Positions 1-11,490 of a DNA stretch of 64,000 bases are shown one piece after another (position 1 is the stretch's first letter; every line of letters begins with the position of its first letter). The DNA is taken from positions 62,001 through 126,000 of the forward strand of contig NZ_BDBT01000002.1 of the NCBI RefSeq assembly GCF_001613125.1, given 5' to 3'. This stretch comes from Nocardia shimofusensis NBRC 100134 (GTDB lineage Bacteria; Actinomycetota; Actinomycetes; Mycobacteriales; Mycobacteriaceae). Under the pieces are notes generated by a model that did not search any database, was not told the origin of the DNA, and worked only from the letters and a program-made list of their open reading frames with translations. Both the position numbers and the translations under genes were made by a program.

Positions 1-2584
<2,584 letters not shown>

Positions 2585-2635
2585 CAACGACTCCTGAATC
2601 CGGGTCGAGCGCTCAGCACAGCCCGTCGAGTCTAA

Positions 2636-2803
2636 TCACCGCCTCTGTTCAGCGGCTCCTCCGCCCCGCAGTGCGCACTGGACGATCAGCTCAGCATCCG
2701 CGAGGCGCGTGCGCAACTGGCTCGCCCCACCGAGGCCATGCCGGACATTCTCCGTGGAAGAGGTGGGCTGCTCACTGATCGCCACCCGGACCGTCAGCTC
2801 CAC
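2636..2803 (-). CDS. Possible 55-residue ORF of unknown function
   Basis: A reading frame on the minus strand from GTG at 2803 to TGA at 2636 fills the space between the TetR gene and mfd. The peptide begins VELTVRVAISEQ and ends with RGGGAAEQRR. Third-position GC is only moderately biased and no clear ribosome binding site precedes the GTG, so it may not be translated. The same frame continues upstream as the shadow of the TetR gene. No family was recognised. Confidence 0.2.
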   Translation of the reverse strand: MELTVRVAISEQPTSSTENVRHGLGGASQLRTRLADAELIVQCALRGGGAAEQRR

Positions 2804-2858
2804 GACGCGGTCGTCGGCGATCCGGCCGACAGGACCGTCCCGGAATCGACCGACGACC

Positions 2859-3506
2859 CTACGGCACGTAGCGGCGCAACCTTCGGGCGGCGAATTCCCT
2901 GAAGTAGGAGAGCTTTTCGGGCGGAACGATGGCGGGCAGCAGGAAGTACCAGGCCCGCTCCATCCGCGCGGCCATCTGCTCGATCGACTCGGTGCCCACG
3001 GCGACGATGTGGACGCCCGAGGCCACCTCGTGCAGCAGCATCCCGACCGTCTCCGGATCGAGGTCGGATTCCAGGTCGCCCTGGGCGATGGCCCGCTCGG
3101 CGAGCAACCGGTAGGTCTCGCCCCAGGTCTTGGCGACATTGTCGCCCTGGGCGCCCTTGTAGTCACCGATCTGGTGGGTCAGCTTGAGCATCGCGCCGAC
3201 CATCGGGTCGTTCATCGACAGGTCGGCCACGACGTAGGTGATGCCGATGCACGCCTCCAGCGCGGGCACCCTGGTATCGAAGAAACCCTGGCACGAGCTG
3301 ATCAGTCGCTCATTGCCCTGATCGACCACGGCGCGCGCCAGCTCTTCCTTCGAACCGAAGTGAAAGTACAAGGCGCCCTTGGTCACATTGGACTGCGCGA
3401 TGATCTCGCTGAGGCTCGCGTTGGCGTAGCCCAACCGTAAGAAGACATCGGCAGCACCCGCGAGGACGGAATCACGGGTGATCTCCGCACGCGCTTGCCT
3501 AGCCAT
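2859..3506 (-). CDS. TetR-family regulator resembling gamma-butyrolactone receptors (ScbR/ArpA type)
   Basis: This is a 215-residue DNA-binding repressor. Residues 1-60 form the TetR helix-turn-helix, with LSEIIAQSNVTKGALYFHFG; the VTKGALYFHF pattern followed by SKEELA is typical of the ScbR/ArpA autoregulator group. The C-terminal ligand domain begins near residue 70 and carries no recognisable catalytic motif. The ATG at 3506 is preceded by GGCGGA at a workable distance. No butyrolactone synthase (AfsA-like) gene is adjacent, so the ligand is unknown and the receptor would be an orphan. An imperfect 18/19-bp direct repeat directly upstream could be its operator. Fold assignment is secure; assignment to the butyrolactone subgroup is inference. 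Confidence 0.85.
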   Translation of the reverse strand: MARQARAEITRDSVLAGAADVFLRLGYANASLSEIIAQSNVTKGALYFHFGSKEELARAVVDQGNERLISSCQGFFDTRVPALEACIGITYVVADLSMNDPMVGAMLKLTHQIGDYKGAQGDNVAKTWGETYRLLAERAIAQGDLESDLDPETVGMLLHEVASGVHIVAVGTESIEQMAARMERAWYFLLPAIVPPEKLSYFREFAARRLRRYVP

Positions 3507-3535
3507 CAGATCCGCCTGTCATCACTGAATCCAGC

Positions 3536-3572
3536 CATCCTGAAGTAGACCGACATCCTGAACTACGACCGA
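3536..3572. repeat. Two tandem imperfect 18/19-bp repeats upstream of the TetR gene
   Basis: CATCCTGAAGTAGACCGA (3536-3553) is followed at once by CATCCTGAACTACGACCGA (3554-3572) and a further CAT. The repeat lies 30-66 bp upstream of the ATG at 3506, where a TetR autoregulatory operator would be expected. It is a direct repeat rather than a clean palindrome, so the assignment as operator is tentative. Confidence 0.5.
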
Positions 3573-3691
3573 CATACCGCCCGAACAGCACCCAGAGGTT
3601 GGGAGAACCGTACCACCAGGTGGCCGACGGGCGACCAATTCGAGCATCCATCCGGAGATGCGCTGCAATCCGCTGGTTACCACCGACGTTC

Positions 3692-4354
3692 TCAGTCCGC
3701 CGCGGCTCCGGTGGGCCATTCCGAATCCAGCTGGGGATCGGACTCGAGGCCGCTCAGACCGTTCCAGCACAGATTCACCAGGTGCGCGGCGACCACTTCC
3801 TTGGAGGGTTCACGCACGTCGAGCCACCAGGTCGCGGCGGTGGAGACCATGCCGACCAGTGCTTGGGCGTAGAGCGTCGCGAGACCGGGATCGAGCTCGC
3901 GGCGGCCGAAATCACCCGCCAGGATGTGGGCGACCTCGTTGACCGCTTCGTTGAGCAGGCTCGAGTACCGGCTCTCCTCGCCGGTCCCGGTGCCCGCCTG
4001 GTCGCGGACCAGGATGCGGAAGCCGTCGGTGCGCTCCTCGATGTAGGTGAGCAGCGCCAGCGCGACCTGTTCCAGGCGCACTCGCGAACGGTTGCGGGTG
4101 AGCGAGGAGGTGATCATGTCCAGCAGCATCGACATCTCGCGATCGACCACGACCGCGTATAAGCCCTCTTTACCGCCGAAGTGTTCGTACACCACGGGTT
4201 TGGACACCTGGGCGCGCTGGGCGATCTCCTCCACCGAGGTGGCGTCGTACCCGCGCTCGGCGAACAGCGAACGACCGATCTCGATCAGTTGCTGACGCCG
4301 CTGGGTTCCCGTCATTCGCGGGCGCGGCACCCGGTTCGGCTCACCCGACGACAC
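3692..4354 (-). CDS. TetR-family regulator beside glmU (Rv1019-like)
   Basis: A 220-residue TetR repressor. The helix-turn-helix is at about residues 17-62 ([36 protein letters not shown]). The remainder is an all-helical ligand domain with a conserved tryptophan pair ([10 protein letters not shown] near residue 178). A TetR gene lies between glmU and mfd in mycobacteria, and the arrangement here matches, suggesting an orthologue of M. tuberculosis Rv1019. It is transcribed away from tRNA-Gln and glmU. The ATG at 4354 is the most upstream sensible start; MTGTQRR at about residue 14 is an alternative. Ligand and targets are unknown. Confidence 0.88.
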   Translation of the reverse strand: MSSGEPNRVPRPRMTGTQRRQQLIEIGRSLFAERGYDATSVEEIAQRAQVSKPVVYEHFGGKEGLYAVVVDREMSMLLDMITSSLTRNRSRVRLEQVALALLTYIEERTDGFRILVRDQAGTGTGEESRYSSLLNEAVNEVAHILAGDFGRRELDPGLATLYAQALVGMVSTAATWWLDVREPSKEVVAAHLVNLCWNGLSGLESDPQLDSEWPTGAAAD

Positions 4355-4603
4355 TGGTCCGCCTCTCGCGTCTCATGAACGGACGGCGAGGTCACCGGTC
4401 CCGATTCACTCGCCGCGCACCGGGAACGATGTGGCACATGCCCCCGGCGCCTCGGCGTCGACCCTACCGTCCGGTACGCCGTCGCCCCGCCGCGACACCG
4501 CATCGCGCCGTGCGGCGGTTCGACTCGAGACGGGGTCTCGTGCGAGTATTTCACTCGTGCCGAGGCACAGCGGCGGGCTCGCCAGCATCCGCCGGTGCGA
4601 CGG

Positions 4604-4674
4604 TCCGCCGTGGTGTAATGGCAGCACCTCTGATTTTGGTTCAGATAGTTCAGGTTCGAGTCCTGGCGGCGGAG
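4604..4674 (+). tRNA. tRNA-Gln (anticodon UUG)
   Basis: The acceptor arms TCCGCCG (4604-4610) and CGGCGGA (4667-4673) pair perfectly, followed by discriminator G at 4674. The anticodon stem TCTGA/TCAGA encloses the loop TTTTGGT, giving anticodon TTG, which reads CAA (Gln). The T arm contains GGTTCGAGTCC. The CCA end is not encoded. The gene lies about 90 bp upstream of glmU on the same strand. No integrase or duplicated tRNA end was seen nearby. Confidence 0.95.
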
Positions 4675-4764
4675 CACACCGGCACCGTGACTATCGTCGG
4701 CCCCGCACATCGCCGACCACGCACGTCACACGCAAGCACGAGGACAGGCGCCCGAGGGAGATCC

Positions 4765-6252
4765 ATGCCACAGCAGACCGCCGTCGTCGTTCTCGCCGCC
4801 GGAGCCGGGACGCGAATGCGGTCGAAGACCCCCAAGGTGCTGCATTCGCTCGCCGGCCGGAGCATGCTCGCCCACGCGCTGCATGCCGCGAACGAGATCG
4901 ACCCGACCCATCTGATCACCGTCGTCGGCCACGACCGCGAACAGGTCGGCGCGGCCGTCGCCGACGTCGCGGCCGAACTGGGCCGCGAGATCACCCCCGC
5001 CCTGCAGGAACAGCAGCTCGGCACCGGCCACGCCGTGCGGTGCGCGCTGCGTTCGCTGCCCGAGGACTTCACCGGCGACCTGCTGGTCACCTCCGCGGAC
5101 GTGCCGCTGCTCGACGGCCACACGCTGGGTGCGCTGCTCGACGAGCACCGCAGCTACCAGGAACGTTCCGCGGTGACCGTGCTGACCTTCGTCCCCGACG
5201 ACGCGAACGGCTACGGCCGTATCGTGCGCGACGCCGACGGCCAGGTCGTGGCGATCGTCGAACACGCCGACGCCACCCCTGAGCAGGCCGCGATCTGCGA
5301 GGTCAACTCCGGCGTCTACGCCTTCGACGTGACCGTGCTGCGCACCATGATCGGCCGGTTGTCCACCGCCAACGCCCAGCACGAGCTCTATCTCACCGAC
5401 GTGCTGAAGCTGGCCCACGAGGCAGGCCATCCCGTGCACGGCGCCCGACTGGTCGACGCGGCCAAGGTCACCGGCGTCAACGACCGGGTGCAACTCGCCG
5501 AAGCCACCCGCACCATGAACCGCTACATCCTGGAACGGCACATGCGCTCCGGGGTGACGATCATCGACCCGGCCACCACCTGGGTGGACGCGGGCGTGCG
5601 GATCGGTCGCGACGCCGTGCTGCGGCCGGGCGTGCAGTTGCTCGGCAACACCGTCGTCGGCGAGGACGCCGAGGTCGGTCCGGACAGCACGCTGACCGAT
5701 GTGGTGGTCGGCGACGGCGCGTCGGTGGTGCGCACGCACGGTTCCGGCGCGGCCATCGGCCCCGGCGCGAGCATCGGACCGTTCGCGTATCTGCGGCCGG
5801 GCACCACCGTCGGCGAGGCAGGCAAGCTCGGGGCATTCGTCGAAACCAAGAACGCCTCGATCGGCGCGCACTCCAAGGTTCCGCACCTGACCTATGTCGG
5901 CGACGCGACCATCGGTGAGCACAGCAACATCGGCGCGTCCAGCGTGTTCGTCAACTACGACGGGGTGACCAAACATCACACCGTGGTCGGTTCCCACGTG
6001 CGCACGGGCAGCGACACCATGTTCGTCGCGCCGGTGACCGTGGGTGACGGCGCCTATACGGCGGCGGGTACTGTACTGCGCAGGAACGTTCCGCCAGGAG
6101 CTCTGGCGGTGTCCGGTGGGCCGCAGAAGAACCTCGAGAACTGGGTGCCGCGGAATCGGCCGGGAACCGCGGCGGCGATCGCGGCGGCTCGAGCCCTCGC
6201 GGCCGATGAGAAATCAAGTCAGGCAACAGAGCAAAAGGATGGCGAACAGTAG
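4765..6252 (+). CDS. glmU: Bifunctional UDP-GlcNAc pyrophosphorylase / GlcN-1-P N-acetyltransferase GlmU
   Basis: GlmU makes UDP-N-acetylglucosamine, the cytosolic precursor for peptidoglycan and the arabinogalactan linker. The 495-residue product has the N-terminal uridyltransferase Rossmann domain with [11 protein letters not shown]...PKVLH (residues about 9-28) and a C-terminal left-handed beta-helix of hexapeptide repeats (from about residue 265), with the typical [10 protein letters not shown] active-site segment. The start is ATG at 4765, preceded by GAGGGAG; an upstream open extension in the same frame overlaps the tRNA and is rejected. The stop codon TAG overlaps the GTG start of prs by one base (TAGTG), indicating translational coupling. 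The glmU-prs pair is conserved in actinobacteria. Confidence 0.97.
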   Translation: MPQQTAVVVLAAGAGTRMRSKTPKVLHSLAGRSMLAHALHAANEIDPTHLITVVGHDREQVGAAVADVAAELGREITPALQEQQLGTGHAVRCALRSLPEDFTGDLLVTSADVPLLDGHTLGALLDEHRSYQERSAVTVLTFVPDDANGYGRIVRDADGQVVAIVEHADATPEQAAICEVNSGVYAFDVTVLRTMIGRLSTANAQHELYLTDVLKLAHEAGHPVHGARLVDAAKVTGVNDRVQLAEATRTMNRYILERHMRSGVTIIDPATTWVDAGVRIGRDAVLRPGVQLLGNTVVGEDAEVGPDSTLTDVVVGDGASVVRTHGSGAAIGPGASIGPFAYLRPGTTVGEAGKLGAFVETKNASIGAHSKVPHLTYVGDATIGEHSNIGASSVFVNYDGVTKHHTVVGSHVRTGSDTMFVAPVTVGDGAYTAAGTVLRRNVPPGALAVSGGPQKNLENWVPRNRPGTAAAIAAARALAADEKSSQATEQKDGEQ

Positions 6253-7232
6253 TGACCGCATCATGGATCGATAATCAGAAGAACCTGATGCTCTTCTCCG
6301 GACGCGCTCATCCCGAGCTCGCCGAGCAGGTCGCCAAGGAACTGGACGTCCAGGTCACCCCGCAGACCGCGCGCGATTTCGCCAACGGTGAGACCTTCGT
6401 GCGCTTCGAGGAGTCGGTGCGCGGCTCGGACGCCTTCGTACTGCAGAGCTTCCCGGCTCCGGTGAACCAGCACCTGATGGAACAGCTCATCATGATCGAC
6501 GCGCTCAAGCGCGGTTCGGCCAAGCGGATCACCGCGGTGCTGCCCTTCTACCCCTACGGCCGTCAGGACAAGAAGCACCGCGGCCGCGAGCCCATCTCCG
6601 CCCGCCTGGTCGCCGACCTGCTCAAGACCGCGGGCGCGGACCGCATCATCACCGTCGACCTGCACACCGATCAGATCCAGGGCTTCTTCGACGGCCCGGT
6701 CGACCACATGCACGCGCTGTTCCAGCTCTCCGAGCACGTGCGGGCGAACTACAGCCTGGAGAACATCACCGTCGTCTCCCCCGACGCCGGTCGCGTGAAG
6801 GTCGCCGAGAAGTGGGCCAATGCCCTCGAGGGCGCGCCGGTGGCGTTCATCCACAAGACCCGCGACCCGCTGGTGCCCAACCAGGTGAAGTCGCACCGTC
6901 CGGTCGGTGACGTCGACGGCCGCACCTGCATCCTGATCGACGACATGATCGACACCGGTGGCACCATCGCCGAGGCCGTGCGCGTGCTGCGCGAGGCGGG
7001 TGCGGGCGATGTCGTCATCGCCGCCACCCACGGCGTGCTGTCGGCGCCCGCCGCCGAGCGTCTCGCCGCCTGCGGCGCCCGCGAGGTCGTGGTCACCAAC
7101 ACCGTGCCGATCACCGAGGACAAGAAGTTCCCGCAGCTGACGGTGCTGTCCATCGCCCCGCTGCTGGCCCGCACCATCCGCGAGGTCTTCGAGAACGGTT
7201 CGGTCACCGGGCTCTTCAACGGCAACGCTTAG
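6252..7232 (+). CDS. prs: Ribose-phosphate pyrophosphokinase (PRPP synthetase)
   Basis: Makes PRPP from ribose-5-phosphate and ATP for nucleotide, histidine, tryptophan and decaprenyl-phosphoryl-arabinose synthesis. The 326-residue product has the ATP-binding flexible loop YGRQDKKHRGREPIS, the divalent-metal segment DLHTDQIQGFF, and the PRPP-binding loop IDDMIDTGGT at about residues 229-238. The GTG start shares one base with the glmU stop, so translation is probably coupled. A strong hairpin terminator follows 15 bases after the stop. Length and motifs match class I enzymes. Confidence 0.97.
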   Translation: MTASWIDNQKNLMLFSGRAHPELAEQVAKELDVQVTPQTARDFANGETFVRFEESVRGSDAFVLQSFPAPVNQHLMEQLIMIDALKRGSAKRITAVLPFYPYGRQDKKHRGREPISARLVADLLKTAGADRIITVDLHTDQIQGFFDGPVDHMHALFQLSEHVRANYSLENITVVSPDAGRVKVAEKWANALEGAPVAFIHKTRDPLVPNQVKSHRPVGDVDGRTCILIDDMIDTGGTIAEAVRVLREAGAGDVVIAATHGVLSAPAAERLAACGAREVVVTNTVPITEDKKFPQLTVLSIAPLLARTIREVFENGSVTGLFNGNA

Positions 7233-7246
7233 TATTTCGACGCGCG

Positions 7247-7279
7247 AAGGGCGGTCCCGGATGATCCGGGACCGCCCTT
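7247..7279 (+). terminator. Hairpin terminator of glmU-prs
   Basis: A perfect 15-bp inverted repeat, AAGGGCGGTCCCGGA and its complement, encloses a TGA loop. It starts 15 bp after the prs stop and has no long T tract, as is usual for high-GC actinobacterial terminators. It lies between convergent genes and may serve both strands. Confidence 0.85.
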
Positions 7280-7309
7280 CGTCGCTTATCGGCCTTCGTC
7301 GCTTATCGG
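7276..7309. repeat. Exact 17-bp tandem duplication
   Basis: CCTTCGTCGCTTATCGG occurs twice in tandem (7276-7292 and 7293-7309). The first copy begins inside the right arm of the prs terminator. It is probably a slippage duplication of the terminator tail. Confidence 0.8.
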
Positions 7310-7319
7310 CCTTCCAGCG

Positions 7320-7628
7320 CTATCCGCAGAGCAATACGTCACAGCCGTTCTGCGGCCCGGCGGACAGGGTGGACAGCGTGGCCATGATGAGGAACAGGAC
7401 GGAGTAGGCGCCGTATGCGGCCGAGCCCGCTTCCGGGCCGACCTGGGGGATCTCGATGGGCATGAAGCCCGAGCCGGAGCCGCCCGCCGTGTCGCCGAGT
7501 TCTTGGACCGCGGTGCCGGTCATCGGTTCGAGGGGCAGGCCGGGAGCCGCGGCGGCCTGGCCCGCGCCCGTTGCCGCCGCAAGGGTGATCGCCGCCGCCG
7601 CGAGGCCGCTCGTCAAGGTTCGCCGCAC
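7320..7628 (-). CDS. Small secreted protein of unknown function
   Basis: A 102-residue product with a classical signal peptide: MRRTLTSG, a hydrophobic Ala-rich stretch to about residue 25, and a likely AQA/AAA-A cleavage region. The mature part is Gly/Pro rich and ends in a hydrophobic segment (VLFLIMATLSTL) followed by QNGCDVLLCG, whose two cysteines could form a disulfide. The start is GTG at 7628, chosen because AGGAGG lies seven bases upstream; longer in-frame starts lack this. It converges on prs and is divergent from the next gene. No family recognised. Confidence 0.7.
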   Translation of the reverse strand: MRRTLTSGLAAAAITLAAATGAGQAAAAPGLPLEPMTGTAVQELGDTAGGSGSGFMPIEIPQVGPEAGSAAYGAYSVLFLIMATLSTLSAGPQNGCDVLLCG

Positions 7629-7853
7629 AGTCTTCCTCCTGTCGTCCCTATTTCTTGGGGCAAAGAAAACATGGTAATCCGCTGTAGGACAACCACTTTC
7701 GACTTCGCAGCGTCTTGGCGAACAGCCGAGTACGCAAGAGATGAGCCGATGACTCGGGCCCGTGCGGCGTGCGCGATGTCCGAGGTCCGTGGTACGCATG
7801 GAATGCTGTCGACGGCCGATCGCGCTGCCGCAGGCCGAGAAGGGGGGAACGTC

Positions 7854-8597
7854 ATGACGACGCCGGAGGATCCCCGACCGGGGATCGATCTCGAAAAGCC
7901 TGGACCGGATCCGGCCCAGGCGGACCCGACGCTGCTCGCACAGCCGACCGGTTCGCCGGTTCCGCAGGCGCCCGCGCCCGGTTTCGGCGGGGCCGGAGAT
8001 CAGGTGCCGGGGACGCCGCCGTCGGCCTACCCCTCATATCCCTCCTACCCCTCGTACCCCGCCCAGCCGGCGCCGCCCGGACAACAGGCGTCGTACGGCT
8101 CGCCCTCGGAGTACGGCCCGCACACCGGGTATCCCTCGCCGCCGTCCTCCGCCCCGGGATACTCGGGGCAGCCGGGATACTCGGGGCAGTCGCCGTATGC
8201 CGCGCCGCCCCCGCCGCCCGGGAATCCGTATCCGGCGCAGGGCGGGTTCGCGCCCGCTCCTCCGGCCGGACCGTACGGCGCCCCGTACCCCGGTGCCTAC
8301 GTTCCGCCACCGGTCTACAGTCCGCCCGGTGTGCCGACCCCGCACGGCTATCTGGAGTCGCCGACGCCGATCTTCTCGATCATGAGTTTCGCCCTCGCGG
8401 CCGCGAGCGTGGCCGCGATCTTGATGCTGTGCGGCTTTCCTGCGTTGCTCACCGCGCCCGCGGGCATCGTGCTCGGGATCGTCGGACACAACAAGAAGGA
8501 GTCGTTAGGGCTCGGCGCGGCGATCACCAACGGGGTGATTCTGGCGCTGGTGCTGTTGGTGATCCTGTTCGTGGCGGGCGCGATCTGGTCGGTCTGA
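7854..8597 (+). CDS. Pro/Tyr/Gly-rich membrane protein with C-terminal DUF4190-like domain
   Basis: A 247-residue product. Residues 1-165 are low complexity and rich in Pro, Gly, Tyr and Ser (SAYPSYPSYPSYPAQPA; GYSGQPGYSGQ) and are probably disordered. The C-terminal 80 residues contain two hydrophobic helices separated by GIVLGIVGHNKKES, typical of DUF4190-type small membrane domains. The ATG at 7854 is preceded by AAGGGGGG; the longer open frame upstream is rejected. It is paralogous to the next gene and may sit in the cell envelope with its N-terminus as an interaction tail. Function unknown. Confidence 0.75.
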   Translation: MTTPEDPRPGIDLEKPGPDPAQADPTLLAQPTGSPVPQAPAPGFGGAGDQVPGTPPSAYPSYPSYPSYPAQPAPPGQQASYGSPSEYGPHTGYPSPPSSAPGYSGQPGYSGQSPYAAPPPPPGNPYPAQGGFAPAPPAGPYGAPYPGAYVPPPVYSPPGVPTPHGYLESPTPIFSIMSFALAAASVAAILMLCGFPALLTAPAGIVLGIVGHNKKESLGLGAAITNGVILALVLLVILFVAGAIWSV

Positions 8598-8838
8598 GCA
8601 TCCCGCCCCTCGGATCGGTCCGCCGGACTCGCACTCGGGGTCCTGAATCGAGATCGTCCGAACAGCGAATCCCCGATGTCGCCTACCGGCCGCGGAGATA
8701 TCCCGGGTCGATACTGGTTCGGACTTCGCGTGCCGTCGACGGGCCGGTCTCGCGGTCGATCCGGCCGATCGGCGATAAAGACGCGGGCCAGGTGGTACTC
8801 CAAGCGTTGGTGATGCCGACACGACCAGGAGAGCGTCC

Positions 8839-9642
8839 ATGACCGATCCGAAGAACCCCGAGGACCAGAGCGACCCGCACGCCGGCGCCACACCACCGGA
8901 GCGCGAGGCGACGCCGCCGTCGTTGTCGAAGGGATCCGGAGGTTCGCCGTCGTCAGGCACGACACCGCCTTCCGGCACGACACCGCCCTCCGGCACGACA
9001 CCGCCCTCCGGCACGACACCGCCCTCCGGCACAACACCGCCCTCCGGCACAACACCGCCGCCCGCCGGAGCGGGGTCGTCCACAGGCATGCCCAGGTGGG
9101 GTGAGCCGAACGAGACCAGCGCCTATCCGGGCGAGCCCGGCTTCCCGAGCCAGCCGCCGCCGTACCCGGGGCAGGGGCAGGGGCAGGGGCAGGGGCAGGG
9201 GCAGCCGCCCTATCCCGGTCAGGGGCAACCCCCGTATCCGGGCGCCGGGCAGACGTCGTATCCGGGCGCGGGCCATGAGCCCTATCCGGGCGCAGGCCAG
9301 GGCGGGTATCCGGGATATCCGCCGGCCGGTGGGCAACCGCAGGTACCCGGGCAGGGCGGCTACCAGGGATACCAGCCCCGATACGAACCGTTCGGCGCCG
9401 AACAGCCGCAGCGGCAGGGTCCGCAGGTCATGTCGATCATCGGGTTCGTCTGCGCGGCTGTCGCGCTGTTCTTCTGCCCGATTCTGTTCGGGCCGGTCGG
9501 CATCGTGCTGGGCGTGGTCGGGCACACCAGAGGCGAATCGCTGGGTAAGTGGGCCGCGATCGTCTCCGCGGTAGCGCTGATCGTCGGCCTGCTGCTCGGT
9601 CTGGCGTTCTACAACTCCGACATCGTGCCCAACCAGAGCTGA
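8839..9642 (+). CDS. Repeat-rich membrane protein with C-terminal DUF4190-like domain, paralogue of the preceding gene
   Basis: A 267-residue product. After MTDPKNPEDQ the N-terminal half carries six SGTTPP repeats, then (GQ)6 and several YPGAGQ repeats. The C-terminal part has two transmembrane helices around GIVLGVVGHTRGESLGK, matching the neighbour's GIVLGIVGHNKKESLG. The start ATG follows CAGGAGAG. The pair probably arose by duplication and then diverged through different repeat expansions. The low-complexity half should be extended and flexible; the role is unknown. It is not a PPE or ESX protein, despite the Pro/Gly content. Confidence 0.75.
   Translation: MTDPKNPEDQSDPHAGATPPEREATPPSLSKGSGGSPSSGTTPPSGTTPPSGTTPPSGTTPPSGTTPPSGTTPPPAGAGSSTGMPRWGEPNETSAYPGEPGFPSQPPPYPGQGQGQGQGQGQPPYPGQGQPPYPGAGQTSYPGAGHEPYPGAGQGGYPGYPPAGGQPQVPGQGGYQGYQPRYEPFGAEQPQRQGPQVMSIIGFVCAAVALFFCPILFGPVGIVLGVVGHTRGESLGKWAAIVSAVALIVGLLLGLAFYNSDIVPNQS
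8953..9060 (+). repeat. Six in-frame 18-bp tandem repeats
   Basis: Units of TCCGGCACGACACCGCCC with one or two substitutions each encode SGTTPP six times. Near-identity at the DNA level, including silent positions, points to recent slippage expansion. Confidence 0.9.
9169..9204 (+). repeat. Six in-frame GGGCAG repeats
   Basis: A hexanucleotide microsatellite encodes Gly-Gln six times within the same protein. Copy number is likely to vary between strains. Confidence 0.9.
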
Positions 9643-9743
9643 TCCCGGCCGGAGCCGATTTCCGGCCAGGACCGATCCGGCCGGAACTGCCCCCTGGGCG
9701 GTCCCGGTCGCCCGCGCGGCGGCGTCGGTCGTAGGGTCGGTGC

Positions 9744-10388
9744 ATGGCTGGATTCGGTGGCTTCCCGCTCGCGGGCCTGGACCTCTACGAAGACCTCGAG
9801 GTCGACAATTCGAAGACGTTCTGGACCGCCCACAAGCACGTCTACGAGCAGGCCGTGCGCGACCCGATGCTGGCGCTGACCGCCGAGCTGGAAGCCGAGT
9901 TCGGCACGGCCAAGATCTTCCGCCCCTACCGCGACGTGCGCTTCGCCAAGGACAAGGCGCCGTACAAGACCCACCAGGGCGCGGTGGCCGGGACCGCGCC
10001 CGGTGTGGGCTGGTACGTGCAGATCGGCGCTGCGGGCTTGTTCGTCAGCGGTGGTTTCTACCGCGGATCCGCCGAGCAGGTCGCGCAGTTCCGCCGAGCC
10101 GTCGACGACGACGTGCGCGGCCGGGAACTGGAGTCGATCCTCCAGCCCATCGTGAGCGCAGGCTTCGACCTCGGCGGCGAGACGTTGAAGACGAAACCCA
10201 AGGGATACGACGCCGACCATCCGCGCATCGCCCTGCTCAGGCACAAATCGCTCACCTGCTCCCACGCCTTCGGCGCACCGGAGTGGCTGTCCACCCCGCA
10301 GACCGCCGACCAGGTGCGCACGGCGTGGACGACCCTGCGTCCGCTGGTGGAGTGGTTGACCGCCGTGGTCGGCCCCGCCAACGCCTGA
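9744..10388 (+). CDS. DUF2461 family protein
   Basis: A 214-residue cytosolic protein with the hallmarks of DUF2461 (TIGR02453-type): an N-terminal FGGFPLAGLDLYEDLEVDNS segment with NSKTFWTAHK, then RPYRDVRFAKDKAPYKTH near residues 74-91, and the GYDADHPR segment near residue 153. The start is ATG at 9744, 101 bp after the preceding stop. The biochemical function of the family is not established. It is convergent with egtD. Confidence 0.9.
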   Translation: MAGFGGFPLAGLDLYEDLEVDNSKTFWTAHKHVYEQAVRDPMLALTAELEAEFGTAKIFRPYRDVRFAKDKAPYKTHQGAVAGTAPGVGWYVQIGAAGLFVSGGFYRGSAEQVAQFRRAVDDDVRGRELESILQPIVSAGFDLGGETLKTKPKGYDADHPRIALLRHKSLTCSHAFGAPEWLSTPQTADQVRTAWTTLRPLVEWLTAVVGPANA

Positions 10389-10518
10389 CGCCGTCTCACC
10401 GAATTGGAGCGGCCGCCCGAGCTGAGTCGAGCCCACCCAGATCGGACAGTCACCTCGCCCGAGAGCAGATCTCGTCCTGCCAGGACCGGCCTGCGGACAG
10501 TCGGCCCTGGCAGCCCGC

Positions 10519-11490
10519 TCACTGCCTCGTGGCGAGGACCAAGGCGAAGCGATCGTCGGGGTCGGTCCACACCTGTTCGACGGTGAAGCCCGACTCGGCC
10601 AGTTCCGTGCCGAGCCCGTCGATGCGGAACTTGGCGGAGATCTCGGTACGCATCTGCTCGCCGCGCGCGAAATCGACGGTCAGGTCGAGGTCGGCGACGG
10701 TGACGGTCATGTCCTCGGTCGCGGCCAAGCGCATCTCGATCCACTCGTTGTCGGCGTCCCACACCGCGACGTGCTCGAACTTCTCCGGGGCGAAGTCGGC
10801 GCGCAGGCGGTGGTTGAGCACGTGCAGCACATTGCGGTTGAAGGCGGCGGTCACGCCCTGGGCATCGTCATAGGCGGGGACGAGCACGGCAGGATCGATC
10901 ACCAGGCCCGCGCCGAGCAGCAGACGCTCACCGGGTTCGAGAACATCGTGGATACCGGTGAGGAAGTTCCGGCGTTCCTCGGGGACGAGGTTGCCGATGG
11001 TGCCGCCCAGGAAGGCGATCATCCGGCGGCCGCCGCGCGGCAACGTCTGCAGGGTGTCGGTGAAGTCGCTGACGACGCCGTGCACGGCCAGGGCCGGGAA
11101 CTCCGCGGCCACCTCGGCCACGGCCGCGCGCAGCGCCGCCGACGAGACGTCCTGTGGCACATAGGTGTGCAGCGGTCCCTGCGCCGTCAGCGCGCTGAGC
11201 AGCAGCCTGGTCTTGGCGGCCGAACCCGCCCCGAGTTCGACGAGCACCTCCGCCTGCGCGAGCCGGGCGATCTCGCCGACGACCCGCTGCAGCAGCGCGC
11301 GTTCGGTCCGGGTCGGGTAGTACTCCGGCAACGCGGTGATCTGCTCGAACAACTCGCTACCTCGCGCGTCGTAGAACCACTTCGGGGGCAACGATTTCGG
11401 ATCGGCGGTGAGTCCGCGCTCGGCATCCGCACGCAAGGCCGAGGTGAGGTCGGCGTCGGTGAGGTGCACTTCCATGGTCGGTGCTGTCAT
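10519..11490 (-). CDS. egtD: L-histidine N-alpha-methyltransferase EgtD
   Basis: Trimethylates histidine to hercynine with S-adenosylmethionine, the first committed step of ergothioneine synthesis. The 323-residue product has the EgtD N-terminal substrate region (PPKWFYDARGSELFEQIT, then LPEYYPTRTE) and the SAM-binding loop VELGAGSAAKTRLLL near residue 84, followed by FLGGTIGNL. The start is ATG at 11490, which overlaps the egtC stop (ATGA). It is the last gene of egtA-egtB-egtC-egtD. Confidence 0.95.
   Translation of the reverse strand: MTAPTMEVHLTDADLTSALRADAERGLTADPKSLPPKWFYDARGSELFEQITALPEYYPTRTERALLQRVVGEIARLAQAEVLVELGAGSAAKTRLLLSALTAQGPLHTYVPQDVSSAALRAAVAEVAAEFPALAVHGVVSDFTDTLQTLPRGGRRMIAFLGGTIGNLVPEERRNFLTGIHDVLEPGERLLLGAGLVIDPAVLVPAYDDAQGVTAAFNRNVLHVLNHRLRADFAPEKFEHVAVWDADNEWIEMRLAATEDMTVTVADLDLTVDFARGEQMRTEISAKFRIDGLGTELAESGFTVEQVWTDPDDRFALVLATRQ

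Noticed and set aside
4604..4674. tRNA-Gln as a phage or island attachment site
   Set aside because: No integrase, no duplicated tRNA 3' end and no change in gene content at this point.
8953..9204. Short tandem repeats as a CRISPR array
   Set aside because: Units are contiguous with no spacers, are in-frame in a coding gene, and no cas gene is present.
7854..9642. PE/PPE-type proteins
   Set aside because: Pro/Gly-rich tails are present, but the PE and PPE domain signatures are absent and the C-termini are DUF4190-like membrane segments.
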